Counted from the stretch's first letter, positions 15,205-24,706 are shown. The stretch: DNA of 64,000 nt from Desulfobulbaceae bacterium (GCA_023544645.1 JAMJFO010000001.1:113737-177736), one strand, 5' to 3'. Program-made: numbers and translations. The notes: generated from the sequence alone by a model not told the origin.

Positions 15205-15894
15205 TCAGCCCACGATGATGGTTCCTGTCAGGGGAAGGTGGTCTGATGCGACGGTTGACAACGGTGTTTTGTGTTTGCTGACTGCTGTGATACTGGCGGC
15301 GGGACGGCACCAGATTCTGTCCAGTGAGAGAACGGGCCATCTCGCAGGATACGTTGTAATTGCGGGGCTGTGGCCGAAATACTGATGAATCAGGCGCAGG
15401 GGCCTTCCCCACAGGAACCATTCGTTCATGTCGCCGGTGAGCACCGTCAGTTCCCTGCTGAAACGCGGGTCGCCAATATTGTCCAGAAGGACCCCGACCT
15501 GATGGCGCCGTTCAGCAGGAATCAGGCCAAGATGGGTCGCAATGACCCTGATTATCGTACCCCGGCAATCAATATCAGCATCAATTGCCCCTCGTTTCTC
15601 CCTGCCCGGATAGCTTAAATTTATTTTTCTTTCCGCCGCTACCGGGAAACGGCTCAGCAGCACGTTGCCGTAGTGCGATTTCCTTGAGCTCACCGTCGGA
15701 CCGAGAACAGCATTGTATGGATGATTATCGGATATAATGTCGAGCTCATCGACGGTATGGGTATACTCAACCTCCTGGAGGGCAATGATGTCGGCATTCA
15801 TTTCCAGCAGGACCCTGCCTATTCGCCGGGGGTTTTTTTGGCGGTCCGAACCAATGCAGCCATGGATATTATAGGTGGCGAGTTTTACGTTCAT
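15205..15894 (-). CDS. Endonuclease/exonuclease/phosphatase (EEP) family protein
   Basis: The 229-residue protein has the EEP motifs TYNIHG (residues 7-12), ALQEVE (metal-binding Glu), GDMNEW and the C-terminal SDHLPL (catalytic Asp-His). Members are metal-dependent phosphodiesterases acting on nucleic acids, inositides or phospholipids, so the substrate cannot be read from sequence. The ATG at 15894 lies 16 bases after the stop of the PLD-VTT gene, so the two are almost certainly one operon and may act on the same lipid or in succession (inference). Confidence 0.85.
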   Translation of the reverse strand: MNVKLATYNIHGCIGSDRQKNPRRIGRVLLEMNADIIALQEVEYTHTVDELDIISDNHPYNAVLGPTVSSRKSHYGNVLLSRFPVAAERKINLSYPGREKRGAIDADIDCRGTIIRVIATHLGLIPAERRHQVGVLLDNIGDPRFSRELTVLTGDMNEWFLWGRPLRLIHQYFGHSPAITTYPARWPVLSLDRIWCRPAASITAVSKHKTPLSTVASDHLPLTGTIIVG

Positions 15895-15910
15895 TATAAA
15901 AGCGCATTGT

Positions 15911-18022
15911 TCATTCTTTGTTGAATTTTCGCCGGATAAAATAGAATGCGGCAACAATTATGGCCAGGAGGCCGGCACCGGTCAGCATGGTGGCCAAGCC
16001 CGGGTCCCTGACCACGGCAAGGCCGCGATCGACAACTCCGGCGATGGCGAGCATCCCGGGGAGCAGACCCAGGATGGTGCCGACAATAAAATCGACAAAT
16101 CTGATATGAGTGGAACCGGCTACAATATTGACAATGGAATAAGGCGCCACTGGAACCAGGCGGACTATAAACGTGGAGAAAATACCTTGTTTGCCAAGCT
16201 CGCGGCTCACGCGTTCCATTGCTTGTCCGGACAGGGCTCTGATAAGATCCCGGCCCATCATCCGCCCCAGCCAATAGGTGAGAGCCCCGCTTATGGCCGA
16301 ACCGAGCAGGGCCAGGAGAAATCCCTGGAAAATGCCGAAGATGAGGAAGGTCAGGGTAATGAGGACCGTTATAGGGATCATCAGCAGGCTTCCTGCCGCA
16401 TAAGCACATAATACATAGAACCAGGCAAGATCATTGCTTTTAAGAATATCTACGAGTTCCTGCAGTTTGTCCTGGGTGAGTAATTCGCGCAAGGGGGTGA
16501 AACGCCAGGCCAGGGCCAGTCCAATGCCTGCAACGAGTAAAACGGTGAACTGGATATATCTGAAGCCGTTCTTTCGCACTTTTTCCGCGGGCAGCCATTT
16601 CTCCGCAATTTCTGCGGCATCGATGGGCCGTTCCGGATCAAAGAATTCCTGTTCCTCGGCGATGAACTCAACTGTTTTGTCATAGGTGAGATGAAGTTTT
16701 TCCAGGGTCCTGCTGTTTCCCCGAAGCGCCTTAATTGCCTTGAGCAGAGAATTTTTCTTTTTGGCCGCGTCCCGCACCGCAGCAATCTCCACCCCCAGAT
16801 GCTCGGCGAGCAGCTGGTTGCGAAAATGGAGTATCGCATCCATCTGGCTGGATCCCGGCGGGATTTCCACCGCAATATCCACTTCCGTATCAAATCCCAT
16901 GGATCTGTTGTTGAGGTTGGAAGACCCGACCCGGGCAAACCGGTCATCAATAATCATGACTTTTGAGTGAATCTTGATGGTGTCCTCGCCTTCCAGGCCA
17001 TCCTGATGGGCGTAATAAATCGCCAGCCTGTTGCCGATGTCAGCCTCTGTCAGTATCTTGACTGCCCGGACGCGCAAGGTGTCCATGGTATTCTGCGATA
17101 ACCACCCGTCCGTGGAAAAGGGGAGAACGATAACCACCTCCGGACCGTTCTTTTTTTGCAAACATTCCTTGAGCGCAGCTATTACTTTTGCCGAGGCCAG
17201 ATACTGATTTTCGATATAAATATATTCTTCGGCGGCCTCAATGGCGTCCAGGTACAGCTGTTCCACCTCATAAATTCCGGGCAGATCTTCGTATTGAGGG
17301 CGGGTGCGAACAATGGCCGTCCGGCAGCCCTTGAGGTCTGCATCGACCATATCGAGCCAGGTGTTCTCCTGCGGTTTCTCGGCACCTTCGATCTTTTCCT
17401 CTGTTACCAGCTGCCACCGCTCCCGGAAATATTTTCCCAGGCTGAGTGCGGGCGCTCCTGATAACATAACCTGAACATCGTGATGGGGCCGGTAGGGATT
17501 TCCGTCCGGTCTCCGCCGTTCTTCATCGTCCGGCCGGTGATGGGGCGTGTCCCAGCGTTCCTTGGTCAGGTCGAGTCCGCCGGCAAAGGCCAGGGCATCA
17601 TCAATAACTACGAATTTGTGATGATGCGAAGCGCCTAACGGAAGTACGTTGTCGAGATGGAATTGGATGTTCGGATGCGTTTCCCATCCCAGCTTAAGGG
17701 GCGGGAACCATTCCCGGTCACCCCCCATGAGCCGGAAAAAATCCCACAAAAGGATATAGATATGCAGGTCCGGTCTGTTTTCGACCACCGCATTCAATGT
17801 TTTACCAAGTTGCAGGGGGAAGCCGTCATGGGGATCATCGCGCACCAACCTTATTTTGCTGTCGATGTCCCAGGCGCATATGTAAATATGGTTCCGAGCT
17901 TTTTTCAATGCTTCGCGAAAAGCGGAAAAATATGCATCCCCGTCAATCAGAAAGGATATTTTTTCTGCCTGTTCAACTTTCCAGCAATTTTTACCGGCAG
18001 CGAGTAGTTGGGATGTTTTCAT
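15911..18022 (-). CDS. Phospholipase D - VTT (TVP38/DedA-like) fusion protein
   Basis: The 703-residue protein has two HKD motifs of the phospholipase D superfamily: HHHKFVVIDDALAFAGGLD in the first half and IHSKVMIIDDRFARVGSSNLNNRS at about 355-380. A C-terminal membrane half has five or so hydrophobic segments and the VTT/SNARE-associated signature (FGIFQGFLLALLGSAISGALTYWLGRMMGRD, then RLVPVAPYSIVNIVAGSTHI). The PLD half could be a phosphatidyltransferase such as cardiolipin synthase or a hydrolase, tethered at the inner membrane by a DedA-like lipid scramblase-type domain. The ribosome site before 18022 is weak. Operon with the EEP gene. Confidence 0.88.
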   Translation of the reverse strand: MKTSQLLAAGKNCWKVEQAEKISFLIDGDAYFSAFREALKKARNHIYICAWDIDSKIRLVRDDPHDGFPLQLGKTLNAVVENRPDLHIYILLWDFFRLMGGDREWFPPLKLGWETHPNIQFHLDNVLPLGASHHHKFVVIDDALAFAGGLDLTKERWDTPHHRPDDEERRRPDGNPYRPHHDVQVMLSGAPALSLGKYFRERWQLVTEEKIEGAEKPQENTWLDMVDADLKGCRTAIVRTRPQYEDLPGIYEVEQLYLDAIEAAEEYIYIENQYLASAKVIAALKECLQKKNGPEVVIVLPFSTDGWLSQNTMDTLRVRAVKILTEADIGNRLAIYYAHQDGLEGEDTIKIHSKVMIIDDRFARVGSSNLNNRSMGFDTEVDIAVEIPPGSSQMDAILHFRNQLLAEHLGVEIAAVRDAAKKKNSLLKAIKALRGNSRTLEKLHLTYDKTVEFIAEEQEFFDPERPIDAAEIAEKWLPAEKVRKNGFRYIQFTVLLVAGIGLALAWRFTPLRELLTQDKLQELVDILKSNDLAWFYVLCAYAAGSLLMIPITVLITLTFLIFGIFQGFLLALLGSAISGALTYWLGRMMGRDLIRALSGQAMERVSRELGKQGIFSTFIVRLVPVAPYSIVNIVAGSTHIRFVDFIVGTILGLLPGMLAIAGVVDRGLAVVRDPGLATMLTGAGLLAIIVAAFYFIRRKFNKE

Positions 18023-18096
18023 AATGGCAGCCCAGGTTGGTTGTAAAGAGATGATGCAAGGTGCATAACCAAACCTTGCTTTCGAAAGCTCCCGGC

Positions 18097-19020
18097 CTAC
18101 TCCTTTTCCGCCGACTGCTGGTGATATTTTTCAACCACCTGTAAACTGAAGGGCTTGCTTTTTTCGCTAAAATAGACTGTTCGATGCGGAAAGGGTATTT
18201 CTATGTTGTTCCGGTCAAAGGCCAGTTTGATTCTTCGCAGGTACTCCCGGCCGACTTCCCACTGCCGGATCGGTTTTGTCTTGATCCGCCCCTTGATTAT
18301 GACCGCGGAATTATCAAACTTGTCCACACCGAAAATCTCAGGCGGCTCAATTAAGAGTCGGCCGAATTTTTCATCGTTTGCCAGTTCGGCGCCGACTTCC
18401 TGCATTACCTCGGTTACCTGGTCGGTGTTTTCCTTATAGGCAACGCCGATCTCAAATACATACGCCGACCAGTCCTTGGTCAGATTGCTCAGGGTGGTTA
18501 TGGTGCCGTTGGGAAAGATGTGGACTACGCCTCCAAGATCCCTGAGCACGATGGTGCGGAAATTGATCTTGTCGACCAGCCCCCCCGTACCGTTGATGAT
18601 CGCAACGTCGCCAACTCGAACCTGATTCTCCAGGATAATGAAAAAACCGGAAATTATATCGCGCACCAGGTTTTGCGCACCAAAGCCCACCGCAAGCCCG
18701 ATTATGCCTGCACTGGCGATTATCGGGGCGATCTCGATGCCGATTTCCTTTAAGGCTATCAGGCCGACCGTTGTCCACAGCGCAAGCAGTGCCCCCTGCC
18801 TGATCAACCTGATAATGGTTTCAATCCGTTTTTCCGATTCGGACGGGGGTTCACCGCCTTCCTCGCTTTTTTTGATCAGATGTCTTTCCAGGCGGCGAAG
18901 AGAATGCTGGAGCAGGCTAGTGGCAATCCAGGCAAAAACAAGAACAAGGGTAACCCGCAAACCGGTCTTGATAAAAATATCCCAGTCCAAACCGGTAAAA
19001 AAATCTCTGGCGCTGTCCAT
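18097..19020 (-). CDS. MscS-family mechanosensitive channel
   Basis: The 307-residue protein has three predicted membrane helices. The third is the pore-lining MscS signature (IIASAGIIGLAVGFGAQNLVRDIISGFFIILENQVRVGD), followed by the beta domain (VVHIFPNGTITTLSNLTKDWS) and the C-terminal cytoplasmic domain. It would release solutes on osmotic downshock. AAGGAGG lies six bases before the ATG at 19020, so the ATG six codons upstream is rejected. It stands apart from its neighbours. Confidence 0.92.
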   Translation of the reverse strand: MDSARDFFTGLDWDIFIKTGLRVTLVLVFAWIATSLLQHSLRRLERHLIKKSEEGGEPPSESEKRIETIIRLIRQGALLALWTTVGLIALKEIGIEIAPIIASAGIIGLAVGFGAQNLVRDIISGFFIILENQVRVGDVAIINGTGGLVDKINFRTIVLRDLGGVVHIFPNGTITTLSNLTKDWSAYVFEIGVAYKENTDQVTEVMQEVGAELANDEKFGRLLIEPPEIFGVDKFDNSAVIIKGRIKTKPIRQWEVGREYLRRIKLAFDRNNIEIPFPHRTVYFSEKSKPFSLQVVEKYHQQSAEKE

Positions 19021-19470
19021 CGAAAGCCTCCTTTCCATTTGTCTGTCCTCCCGTTACCAGGAATTCCAGGCATGGGGTATTTTTACGCTACATGCTCAGA
19101 AATAAATTGTGAATTCAATACATTAGTATCATTTCGGAGCCCTGTCGGTCGGATATTAAATGACTATACTCATCGTGCCTGTATTGTTCAACTCATCAAC
19201 GGGTATTTTGAACCCACCGCGTTCCATTTGCATCCGGCAAGTAATTTTTTCAGTCATCTTTAGTCAATAAAATCGAGTGGTTGTTAATAAGATCATGTCA
19301 TGTGCTCACGCCGTCTTTGCCACGAGTTGCGGCCTGTAAAATGGTCACCTTCGTCAAGGTGTCTTGCCGGATTTTTTTTACTCTATAATTTTTAACTATA
19401 TATCTAATTATTCGGTGTTATAATGAATGACAAATTGGTAATACGTGGAACTTGGAGTTTTCGTTGCATT
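19021..19470. other. Intergenic stretch without a visible gene
   Basis: About 450 bp, AT-rich toward the right, lies between the divergent MscS and ComEA-like genes. Short open frames here lack ribosome sites and family resemblance. I see no RNA gene. Confidence 0.4.
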
Positions 19471-19476
19471 TTTTTG

Positions 19477-19503
19477 TTGACATGATTGATATTGTTATAT
19501 AAT
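19477..19503 (+). promoter_or_regulatory. Sigma70-like promoter of the ComEA-like gene
   Basis: TTGACA (19477-19482) and TATAAT (19498-19503) are both consensus, but separated by 15 bp, which is shorter than ideal. They lie about 50 bp before the gene's GAGAGGGGG ribosome site. Confidence 0.5.
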
Positions 19504-19555
19504 TTTTTCTGAACATAATGTTGGGTAACATTAATTAATTAGAGAGGGGGTAGTT

Positions 19556-19810
19556 ATGAAAAAAGTAGTTTTGGCGGTTATGCTGTTGATGTTCGTGGTC
19601 ACGGCCGCATGGGCCAAGATAAACATTAACACGGCAACCGTAGCGGAGCTGGAAGCCTTGTCGGGAATCGGGCCTGCGAAAGCGGAAGCAATAGTCAAAT
19701 ATCGTGAGGCCAATGGCAACTTCCAGAAGGCCGAGGACATTGTCCTGGTCAAGGGGATCGGTGAGAAAGTTTTTGAAAAGATAAGCGACGAAATCGAAGT
19801 AGGTAAGTAA
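19556..19810 (+). CDS. ComEA-like helix-hairpin-helix protein with signal peptide
   Basis: The 84-residue precursor has a clear signal peptide (MKKVVLAVMLLMFVVTAAWA). The mature part is almost entirely a double helix-hairpin-helix: ININTATVAELEALSGIGPAKAEAIVKYREANGNF, then VKGIGEKVFEKISDEI. Such short exported proteins bind double-stranded DNA non-specifically and are related to the DNA-receptor ComEA of natural competence. No other competence gene is nearby. GAGAGGGGG precedes the ATG. A strong hairpin follows the stop, so it is a single-gene unit. Confidence 0.9.
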   Translation: MKKVVLAVMLLMFVVTAAWAKININTATVAELEALSGIGPAKAEAIVKYREANGNFQKAEDIVLVKGIGEKVFEKISDEIEVGK

Positions 19811-19820
19811 TTTTTCTCCA

Positions 19821-19862
19821 TCGGCATGGCCGGATGTTTTTTCGGCCATGCCGAATCTGCAG
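19821..19862 (+). terminator. Hairpin terminator after the ComEA-like gene
   Basis: Perfect 12-bp arms TCGGCATGGCCG (19821-19832) and CGGCCATGCCGA (19843-19854) surround a T-rich loop; a short T-run comes about ten bases later. Confidence 0.6.
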
Positions 19863-20329
19863 TTTTTCTGTAAATCAGATCAGCATCACTGAAGTATACT
19901 AAAATAGTTGTACGTTTTGTTTCTTTTCTTTGTATCTCCATTCCTGACTATCACTGCAATTTTCAAGGGATTATTTCCAGGGCGTTGGATGCGCGGCTGT
20001 GTCGTGAGTTTTCAGTCGTCAGTTCGGAGTCTCGTGATCTCGTTTACCTCGAAGCTGCGCGAAAGATCTATCCCTTGTCCATCAAAATATCTCGCATTTG
20101 TTGAAGGCCAACGAGTTCGTGAAGCCGGCAAGACAGATACGCCATAATTTTAACAAGTTATGAATAACCCTCATGACGCGGAAAGAGATCAGCGGTAACC
20201 GCAAATTTATTTCTTGGTATATTGAATAAATTTCTTCTTTTATCTGGTCAGAATTTTATGTAAGAGAGGTAAGGTGTTTGGCCTCTTTCAGGTTGACTCT
20301 GATAATTCATTACAACTATTATAAAGAGT
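19863..20329. other. Intergenic stretch upstream of the APS kinase fusion
   Basis: About 470 bp in which I find no supported gene or RNA. It must contain the promoter of the downstream gene. A TTGACT ... TATTAT pair at 20293-20322 is too near the start codon to be convincing. Confidence 0.4.
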
Positions 20330-22030
20330 ATGATCGATAAAAAAGAATATTCAGAAAGCTTGCTGGTTCACTTCCGCCGGGTGGAAGATCTGCGCTTGAA
20401 AGCGCTGGAATACGCATCACTGGATCTCAACGCCAGGCAGCTCTCAGACATTGAATTGCTGCTCAATCGCGCCTTTTATCCATTAACCGGGTTCATGAAT
20501 CAGCGGGATTATGAGAGCGTGGTTGAAGAAATGCGGCTGCAGGACGGAACGGTCTGGCCCATGCCCATCTGTCTTGATGTGAGCGAAGAATTCGCCCAGC
20601 GGATCAAACCGGGGCAGGTCCTGGCGCTCAACGATTCCGAAGGTTTTCTGCTGGCAACCATGGTTGTCGGCGATATCTGGCAGCCTGACAAGAAGAAAGA
20701 GGCGCAGATGGTCTACGGCACCGATGATCCTGCTCTCCATCCCGGTGTACAGCAGCTGTATGATCAGGTAAAAGATTGGTACATCGGCGGCGCCGTTGAA
20801 GGGATCAGCCTTCCCATCCATTATGATTTTCGGGATCTCCGCCTGACTCCTTCGGAAACGCATCGCCGCTTCACCCAGTATGGCTGGCGGCGGGTTCTTG
20901 GCTTCCACACCGAAGAATACCTGCATTGCGCCCATCGTGAAATGGTCCTGGCCTCGGCCAGGGAAATCGGCGCAAGTATTTTTCTCCACCCTGTCGTAGG
21001 GCTGGAGGCCCCGGGCAGCATGGATCATTATACCCATGTCCGCTGTTATCAGCAGTTTGTGAAAAAATTTCCCTCCAATATGATCATGCTCGGCCTTACC
21101 CCATTGACCGAACGGTGGGCCGGTCCCCGGGAAGCTCTGTGGCATGCGATAATCCGCAAAAATTTCGGCTGCAGCCATTTCATGGTTGCTGATGACCATG
21201 GGGATCCCTTTGCCCGCAATGGCCGGGAACTGTTCTATCCGCTGCATGCCGCCCAGAGGCTGGTGGACCAGTTCAGCGCGCAAACCGGGATCGGCATGGT
21301 GCCCCAGGAGAAGATGGGATATCTTGAGAAAAAAGCGCAGTATGTATTTCTCAAGGATGTCGATGAGCAGGAGGTCAAATCGATTTCTTCCCCGGAACTG
21401 CGCAGACGGCTGGAATGGGGACTCGAAATTCCGGAGTGGTTTTCCTATCCCGAGGTGGTGGAAGAGTTGCGGAAATCGTTTCCGCCCCGTTCAAAACAGG
21501 GATTCACCGTATTTCTCACCGGGTTGTCCGGATCAGGCAAATCAACCATTGCCCAGGTGTTGATGGTTAAGTTCATGGAAATGCGTGACCGGCCGGTAAC
21601 TCTGCTGGATGGTGACATTGTCAGGAAAAACCTCTCCTCGGAGCTGACCTTTTCCAAAGAGCACCGGAACCTGAACGTGACTCGGATTGGTTTTGTTGCC
21701 AGCGAGATCACCAAGAACCGCGGCATTGCACTTTGCGCGCCCATCGCTCCCTACGAGGAGTCGCGGCAGGTCAATCGCGCGTTGATCAGCCGCTATGGAG
21801 GGTATGTCGAAGTTTTTATCTCGACGCCTCTGGAGGTCTGCGAACAGCGTGACCGGAAAGGCCTGTATGCCAAAGCCAGGGCCGGCAAGATCAAAGGCGT
21901 TACCGGTGTTTCCGATCCCTATATTCCGCCGTCCAACCCTGAATTGACACTGGATACTTCAATCATGACCCCGGCCGAAGCGGTCCAGGAAATATTGCTC
22001 TACCTGGAAGAGCAGGGATATCTGGGGTAA
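20330..22030 (+). CDS. ATP sulfurylase-like domain fused to adenylylsulfate kinase
   Basis: The 566-residue protein has a sulfate adenylyltransferase fold at about 1-385 and an APS kinase at 390-566. The kinase looks active: P-loop GLSGSGKST (398-406), LLDGDIVRKNLSSEL, NVTRIGFVASEITKNRGIALCAPIAPY and a KGLYAKARAGKIKG lid. The sulfurylase half keeps the general family pattern (GTDDPALHPGV, GPREALWHAIIRKNFGCSHF) but not the catalytic motifs. HTEEYLHCAH (193-202) replaces QTRNPLHRGH, losing the catalytic Arg and Asn, and ADDHGD replaces GRDHAG. It may therefore work only as an APS kinase making PAPS, or its first domain may have changed substrate (inference). Confidence 0.85.
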   Translation: MIDKKEYSESLLVHFRRVEDLRLKALEYASLDLNARQLSDIELLLNRAFYPLTGFMNQRDYESVVEEMRLQDGTVWPMPICLDVSEEFAQRIKPGQVLALNDSEGFLLATMVVGDIWQPDKKKEAQMVYGTDDPALHPGVQQLYDQVKDWYIGGAVEGISLPIHYDFRDLRLTPSETHRRFTQYGWRRVLGFHTEEYLHCAHREMVLASAREIGASIFLHPVVGLEAPGSMDHYTHVRCYQQFVKKFPSNMIMLGLTPLTERWAGPREALWHAIIRKNFGCSHFMVADDHGDPFARNGRELFYPLHAAQRLVDQFSAQTGIGMVPQEKMGYLEKKAQYVFLKDVDEQEVKSISSPELRRRLEWGLEIPEWFSYPEVVEELRKSFPPRSKQGFTVFLTGLSGSGKSTIAQVLMVKFMEMRDRPVTLLDGDIVRKNLSSELTFSKEHRNLNVTRIGFVASEITKNRGIALCAPIAPYEESRQVNRALISRYGGYVEVFISTPLEVCEQRDRKGLYAKARAGKIKGVTGVSDPYIPPSNPELTLDTSIMTPAEAVQEILLYLEEQGYLG

Positions 22031-22034
22031 GGGG

Positions 22035-23618
22035 TCAGTAATAGTCCATACTGGACGCAGGTATGGTTTTTTGCGGATGCCGCTGTTCTCCGGCGGCAGT
22101 TACCCTGACTGCGGCCTGGTCGGGAAGAGGGCATTTGTTTTCGCAAATGCCGCAGCCGATGCAGAGCCGGTCCACAATGTAGGGCTGCTTGACCTTGATT
22201 TCCTCCCCGCGATCGTTTTTCACCGTTGCCGTATTGAACCCTATTGCTTTTTCCGGAGTCGGGCAATGTTCCTCGCAGACAATACAGGGGATTCCCTTGG
22301 CGTACGGCAGGCATCTGTTCTTGTCGAAAAATGCGTGGCCGATCTTGAAGGTATGTTTTTCCTCCAGTGGCAGGGCCTTGATCGCGCCGGTAGGGCAGAC
22401 CTGTCCGCACAGGGTGCAGTTGAATTCACAGTATCCGACCTGCGCTATCAGTTTAGGTGAAAACATGCCTTCGATGCCGCTTTCAAGAAAGGTTGGATGC
22501 AGGGCATTGCCGATGCATACTTTCATGCATTCACCGCAGCGGACGCACCGTTCCAGGAATTCATCCTCGGCCAGGGCGCCGGGCGGCCTGATGAGCAGGG
22601 GGTCGCTCAACCTGGCAATGGTGCGCGATCCGGTGAACATCGGCAGTAGCGCGCCTGCTGCCATCGAGGCCATAAGGGATCGCCGGGTCAGGGATACCGG
22701 GGCCGGTCCGGCAACGGGTTTCGAGAAGCGGAAATCAATGATGCCCCGGGGGCATTTTTCCAGGCAGTCCAGGCACAGGATGCACTCATGCATCCCGATT
22801 CGGCGGTCGGGGTCAATGGCGCCCATGCGGCAGACGGACCGGCAGGCGCGGCATTTAGCACAGTCGTCGCTCCCGCCATGCCCCTTGAGCAGACCCGCCC
22901 GTGCGGTTAGCCCCAGAAGCGCACCTAGCGGACAGATATTGCGGCAGAAGAAGCGCTGCTGGATACGTTCGGCCAGAAATACGGCAACGAGGATGAAGCC
23001 TGACAGCAGTGAAAGGGTATACACTTTTTGGCTGTAGGGCAGGATGGTTTTTTTTAGAAAGGCATACACCGGTTCGGTGACAGCGTTTACGTACGGGGGA
23101 GCCTCCTGGTAGGTAAAGGTGAAAACGGTTGCCAATGAGTCGTTCAGGGCTGGATAGGCGGACAGGGACAGACCGCGCACCAGGATGGAAAACGGGTCGA
23201 AATATCCTGCCATGGGCAGGCCGAAAAAAGCGCTGACCAGGACGAAAAGGAGAATGATGAGGGGCATCTGCGGAAACCGGGTGTCGATTTCCTTGGTTCC
23301 GGGTTTGAGCAGGGGGTGGAACAGGTCGATAAGCGCGCCCATGGGGCAGACCCAGCCGCAGAAAAAGCGGCCGAGGATCAGGGTGAGAACAAGAAGGGCC
23401 AGGGCGGGCAGCATGAGGGCGACAAAGGTTTTGACCGCGAGCATCACCGAGGCGGCCAGCAGGGGGTCAATGCGGAACAGGATGTTTACCGCGTATTCAA
23501 TTTCATCGGACCCGGTATAATCGGTTTTGATAAATAGGAAGAAAAAGAGCAGGAGAAAGGCCCACTGGCTGAGACGGCGCCAGAATGTGCGCGGGACGCG
23601 CGGTATCCTTTTCCTCAT
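22035..23618 (-). CDS. NapH/NapG-like polyferredoxin membrane protein
   Basis: The 527-residue protein combines an N-terminal NapH-like half with a C-terminal NapG/MauM-like half. The N-terminal half has about five membrane helices, the CGWVCPMGAL motif near 90, FFCRNICPLGALLGL, and ferredoxin clusters CRACRSVCRMGA and CILCLDCLEKCPRG. The C-terminal half follows an RRSLMASMAAG segment and has further 4Fe-4S motifs (CVRCGECMKVC, CTLCGQVCPTGA, CIVCEEHCPTP, CIGCGICENKCPL). It is probably an electron conduit between quinol and a periplasmic reductase. No nap operon is nearby, so the partner is unknown. The adjacent DUF362 gene on the same strand is a frequent companion. Confidence 0.85.
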   Translation of the reverse strand: MRKRIPRVPRTFWRRLSQWAFLLLFFFLFIKTDYTGSDEIEYAVNILFRIDPLLAASVMLAVKTFVALMLPALALLVLTLILGRFFCGWVCPMGALIDLFHPLLKPGTKEIDTRFPQMPLIILLFVLVSAFFGLPMAGYFDPFSILVRGLSLSAYPALNDSLATVFTFTYQEAPPYVNAVTEPVYAFLKKTILPYSQKVYTLSLLSGFILVAVFLAERIQQRFFCRNICPLGALLGLTARAGLLKGHGGSDDCAKCRACRSVCRMGAIDPDRRIGMHECILCLDCLEKCPRGIIDFRFSKPVAGPAPVSLTRRSLMASMAAGALLPMFTGSRTIARLSDPLLIRPPGALAEDEFLERCVRCGECMKVCIGNALHPTFLESGIEGMFSPKLIAQVGYCEFNCTLCGQVCPTGAIKALPLEEKHTFKIGHAFFDKNRCLPYAKGIPCIVCEEHCPTPEKAIGFNTATVKNDRGEEIKVKQPYIVDRLCIGCGICENKCPLPDQAAVRVTAAGEQRHPQKTIPASSMDYY

Positions 23619-23783
23619 GTTCGCGGTGGATTTTCTCTGGTTGCAGATGGCATGAGATTATGCTGCCTCCTCCAATTGTTACCGTTGACGATCATCGCCC
23701 CTTTCACGGATTTGCGGCATCCTGAAACCGCTTGCAAGCGCAGGTGAAAGCACAAAACGTGGCTGTCTTACCCCTGTGATCGG

Positions 23784-24691
23784 TTACGACGAGAGTATTC
23801 TCACCTTGTTGAGATCCATTTCCCCGAGTCCCATTTTGTACGCCGCAACCTGGATTCGATTTCATCCGGCCGCATATCAAACAGGGTGGTGGCATATGCG
23901 TCCGCTGCCACCGGGTCGGTGGAGGCGAGAATCGTATCGGCGATTTGTACATCCTTCAGGTCTCCGCCCTGGGGTCCGTTGGCCATGAGGATCTTGGTGG
24001 CGTCGATGACGGTCAGGGTGGGCTGGACAACCGTTGCCAGGTCGGCAAGCTTCTGGCCGATATTAAAGTGCATCATGCCCCGCCGGCCGCCAATGACCCC
24101 CATGGAGTTTTTCAGGCCCAGGGTGAGTCCGCTCAGACCGTGGTGCTTGGCGATGGGGACATTGATATACCTGTCGGCATCAAGGGCATCCTTGTAGATT
24201 TCCATTGTGGTAAGGGACTTGCCTCGCTTGATCTCAACCGGAACAAATTTTCTGTTGTCTATGTATTCGACGCGGGCTTTTTTGTTGTTCAGGGATTGCA
24301 CCGCATCCGCTATGCCGCTGTTGGTATAGCAGCGGCGTTCTTCGTTGCAGGTCCGGTCAAAGACAAGGACCCGGGAAGCCCCGGCTTCAAGGGCCTCCTC
24401 CACCAGCGCCTTGACCACCACCGGGTTGGTGTTGGCGGCCTGTTCAGGCGATCTGTCCCATCCGATATTGGGCTTGACCACAACCCGGTCCCCGGGGCGG
24501 ACAAAGTTTTTCATGCCGCCCAGCGAGGCGAGCACCCGGCGGACAAGCTGCACATGGTCTGGCCCCTTTTCGACCGCGAGCAGGGAGGGGCCTGATGCGG
24601 CAAAGGATTCGGTTATGGTCAACCGGGGAATGGACAGGGTCAGCCCGGCTGACCAGAGCAGCACATCACGGATGAATTCGCGTCTGTTCAT
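23784..24691 (-). pseudogene. DUF362 domain protein with an apparent frameshift near its 3' end
   Basis: The reading from the ATG at 24691 is a typical DUF362 protein. It has a Tat-like N-terminus (MNRREFIRDVLLW), VKPNIGWDRSPEQAANTNPVVV, CYTNSGIADA, INVPIAKHHGLSGLTLGLKNSMGVIGGRR and DPVAADAYATTLF. The frame then ends at 23801 with an atypical basic tail (RLRRTKWDSGKWISTR). Another frame continues, through 23784, with the expected family ending (VAAYKMGLGEMDLNKVRILSS). A one- or two-base indel near 23855-23870 would explain it, either as a sequencing error or as real damage. Otherwise it is intact, and it belongs to an operon with DUF4019 and the NapGH-like gene. Confidence 0.75.
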
Positions 24692-24706
24692 GGTTGGTTC
24701 CCAGGG

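Noticed and set aside
15010..15246. Plus-strand frame overlapping the operator region downstream of the DUF302 start
   Set aside because: It begins inside the inverted repeat, has no ribosome site and no family resemblance, and overlaps the end of the EEP gene on the other strand.
20293..20322. TTGACT-TATTAT promoter before the APS kinase fusion
   Set aside because: It would start transcription at or beyond the start codon, leaving no ribosome site. The match is probably chance.
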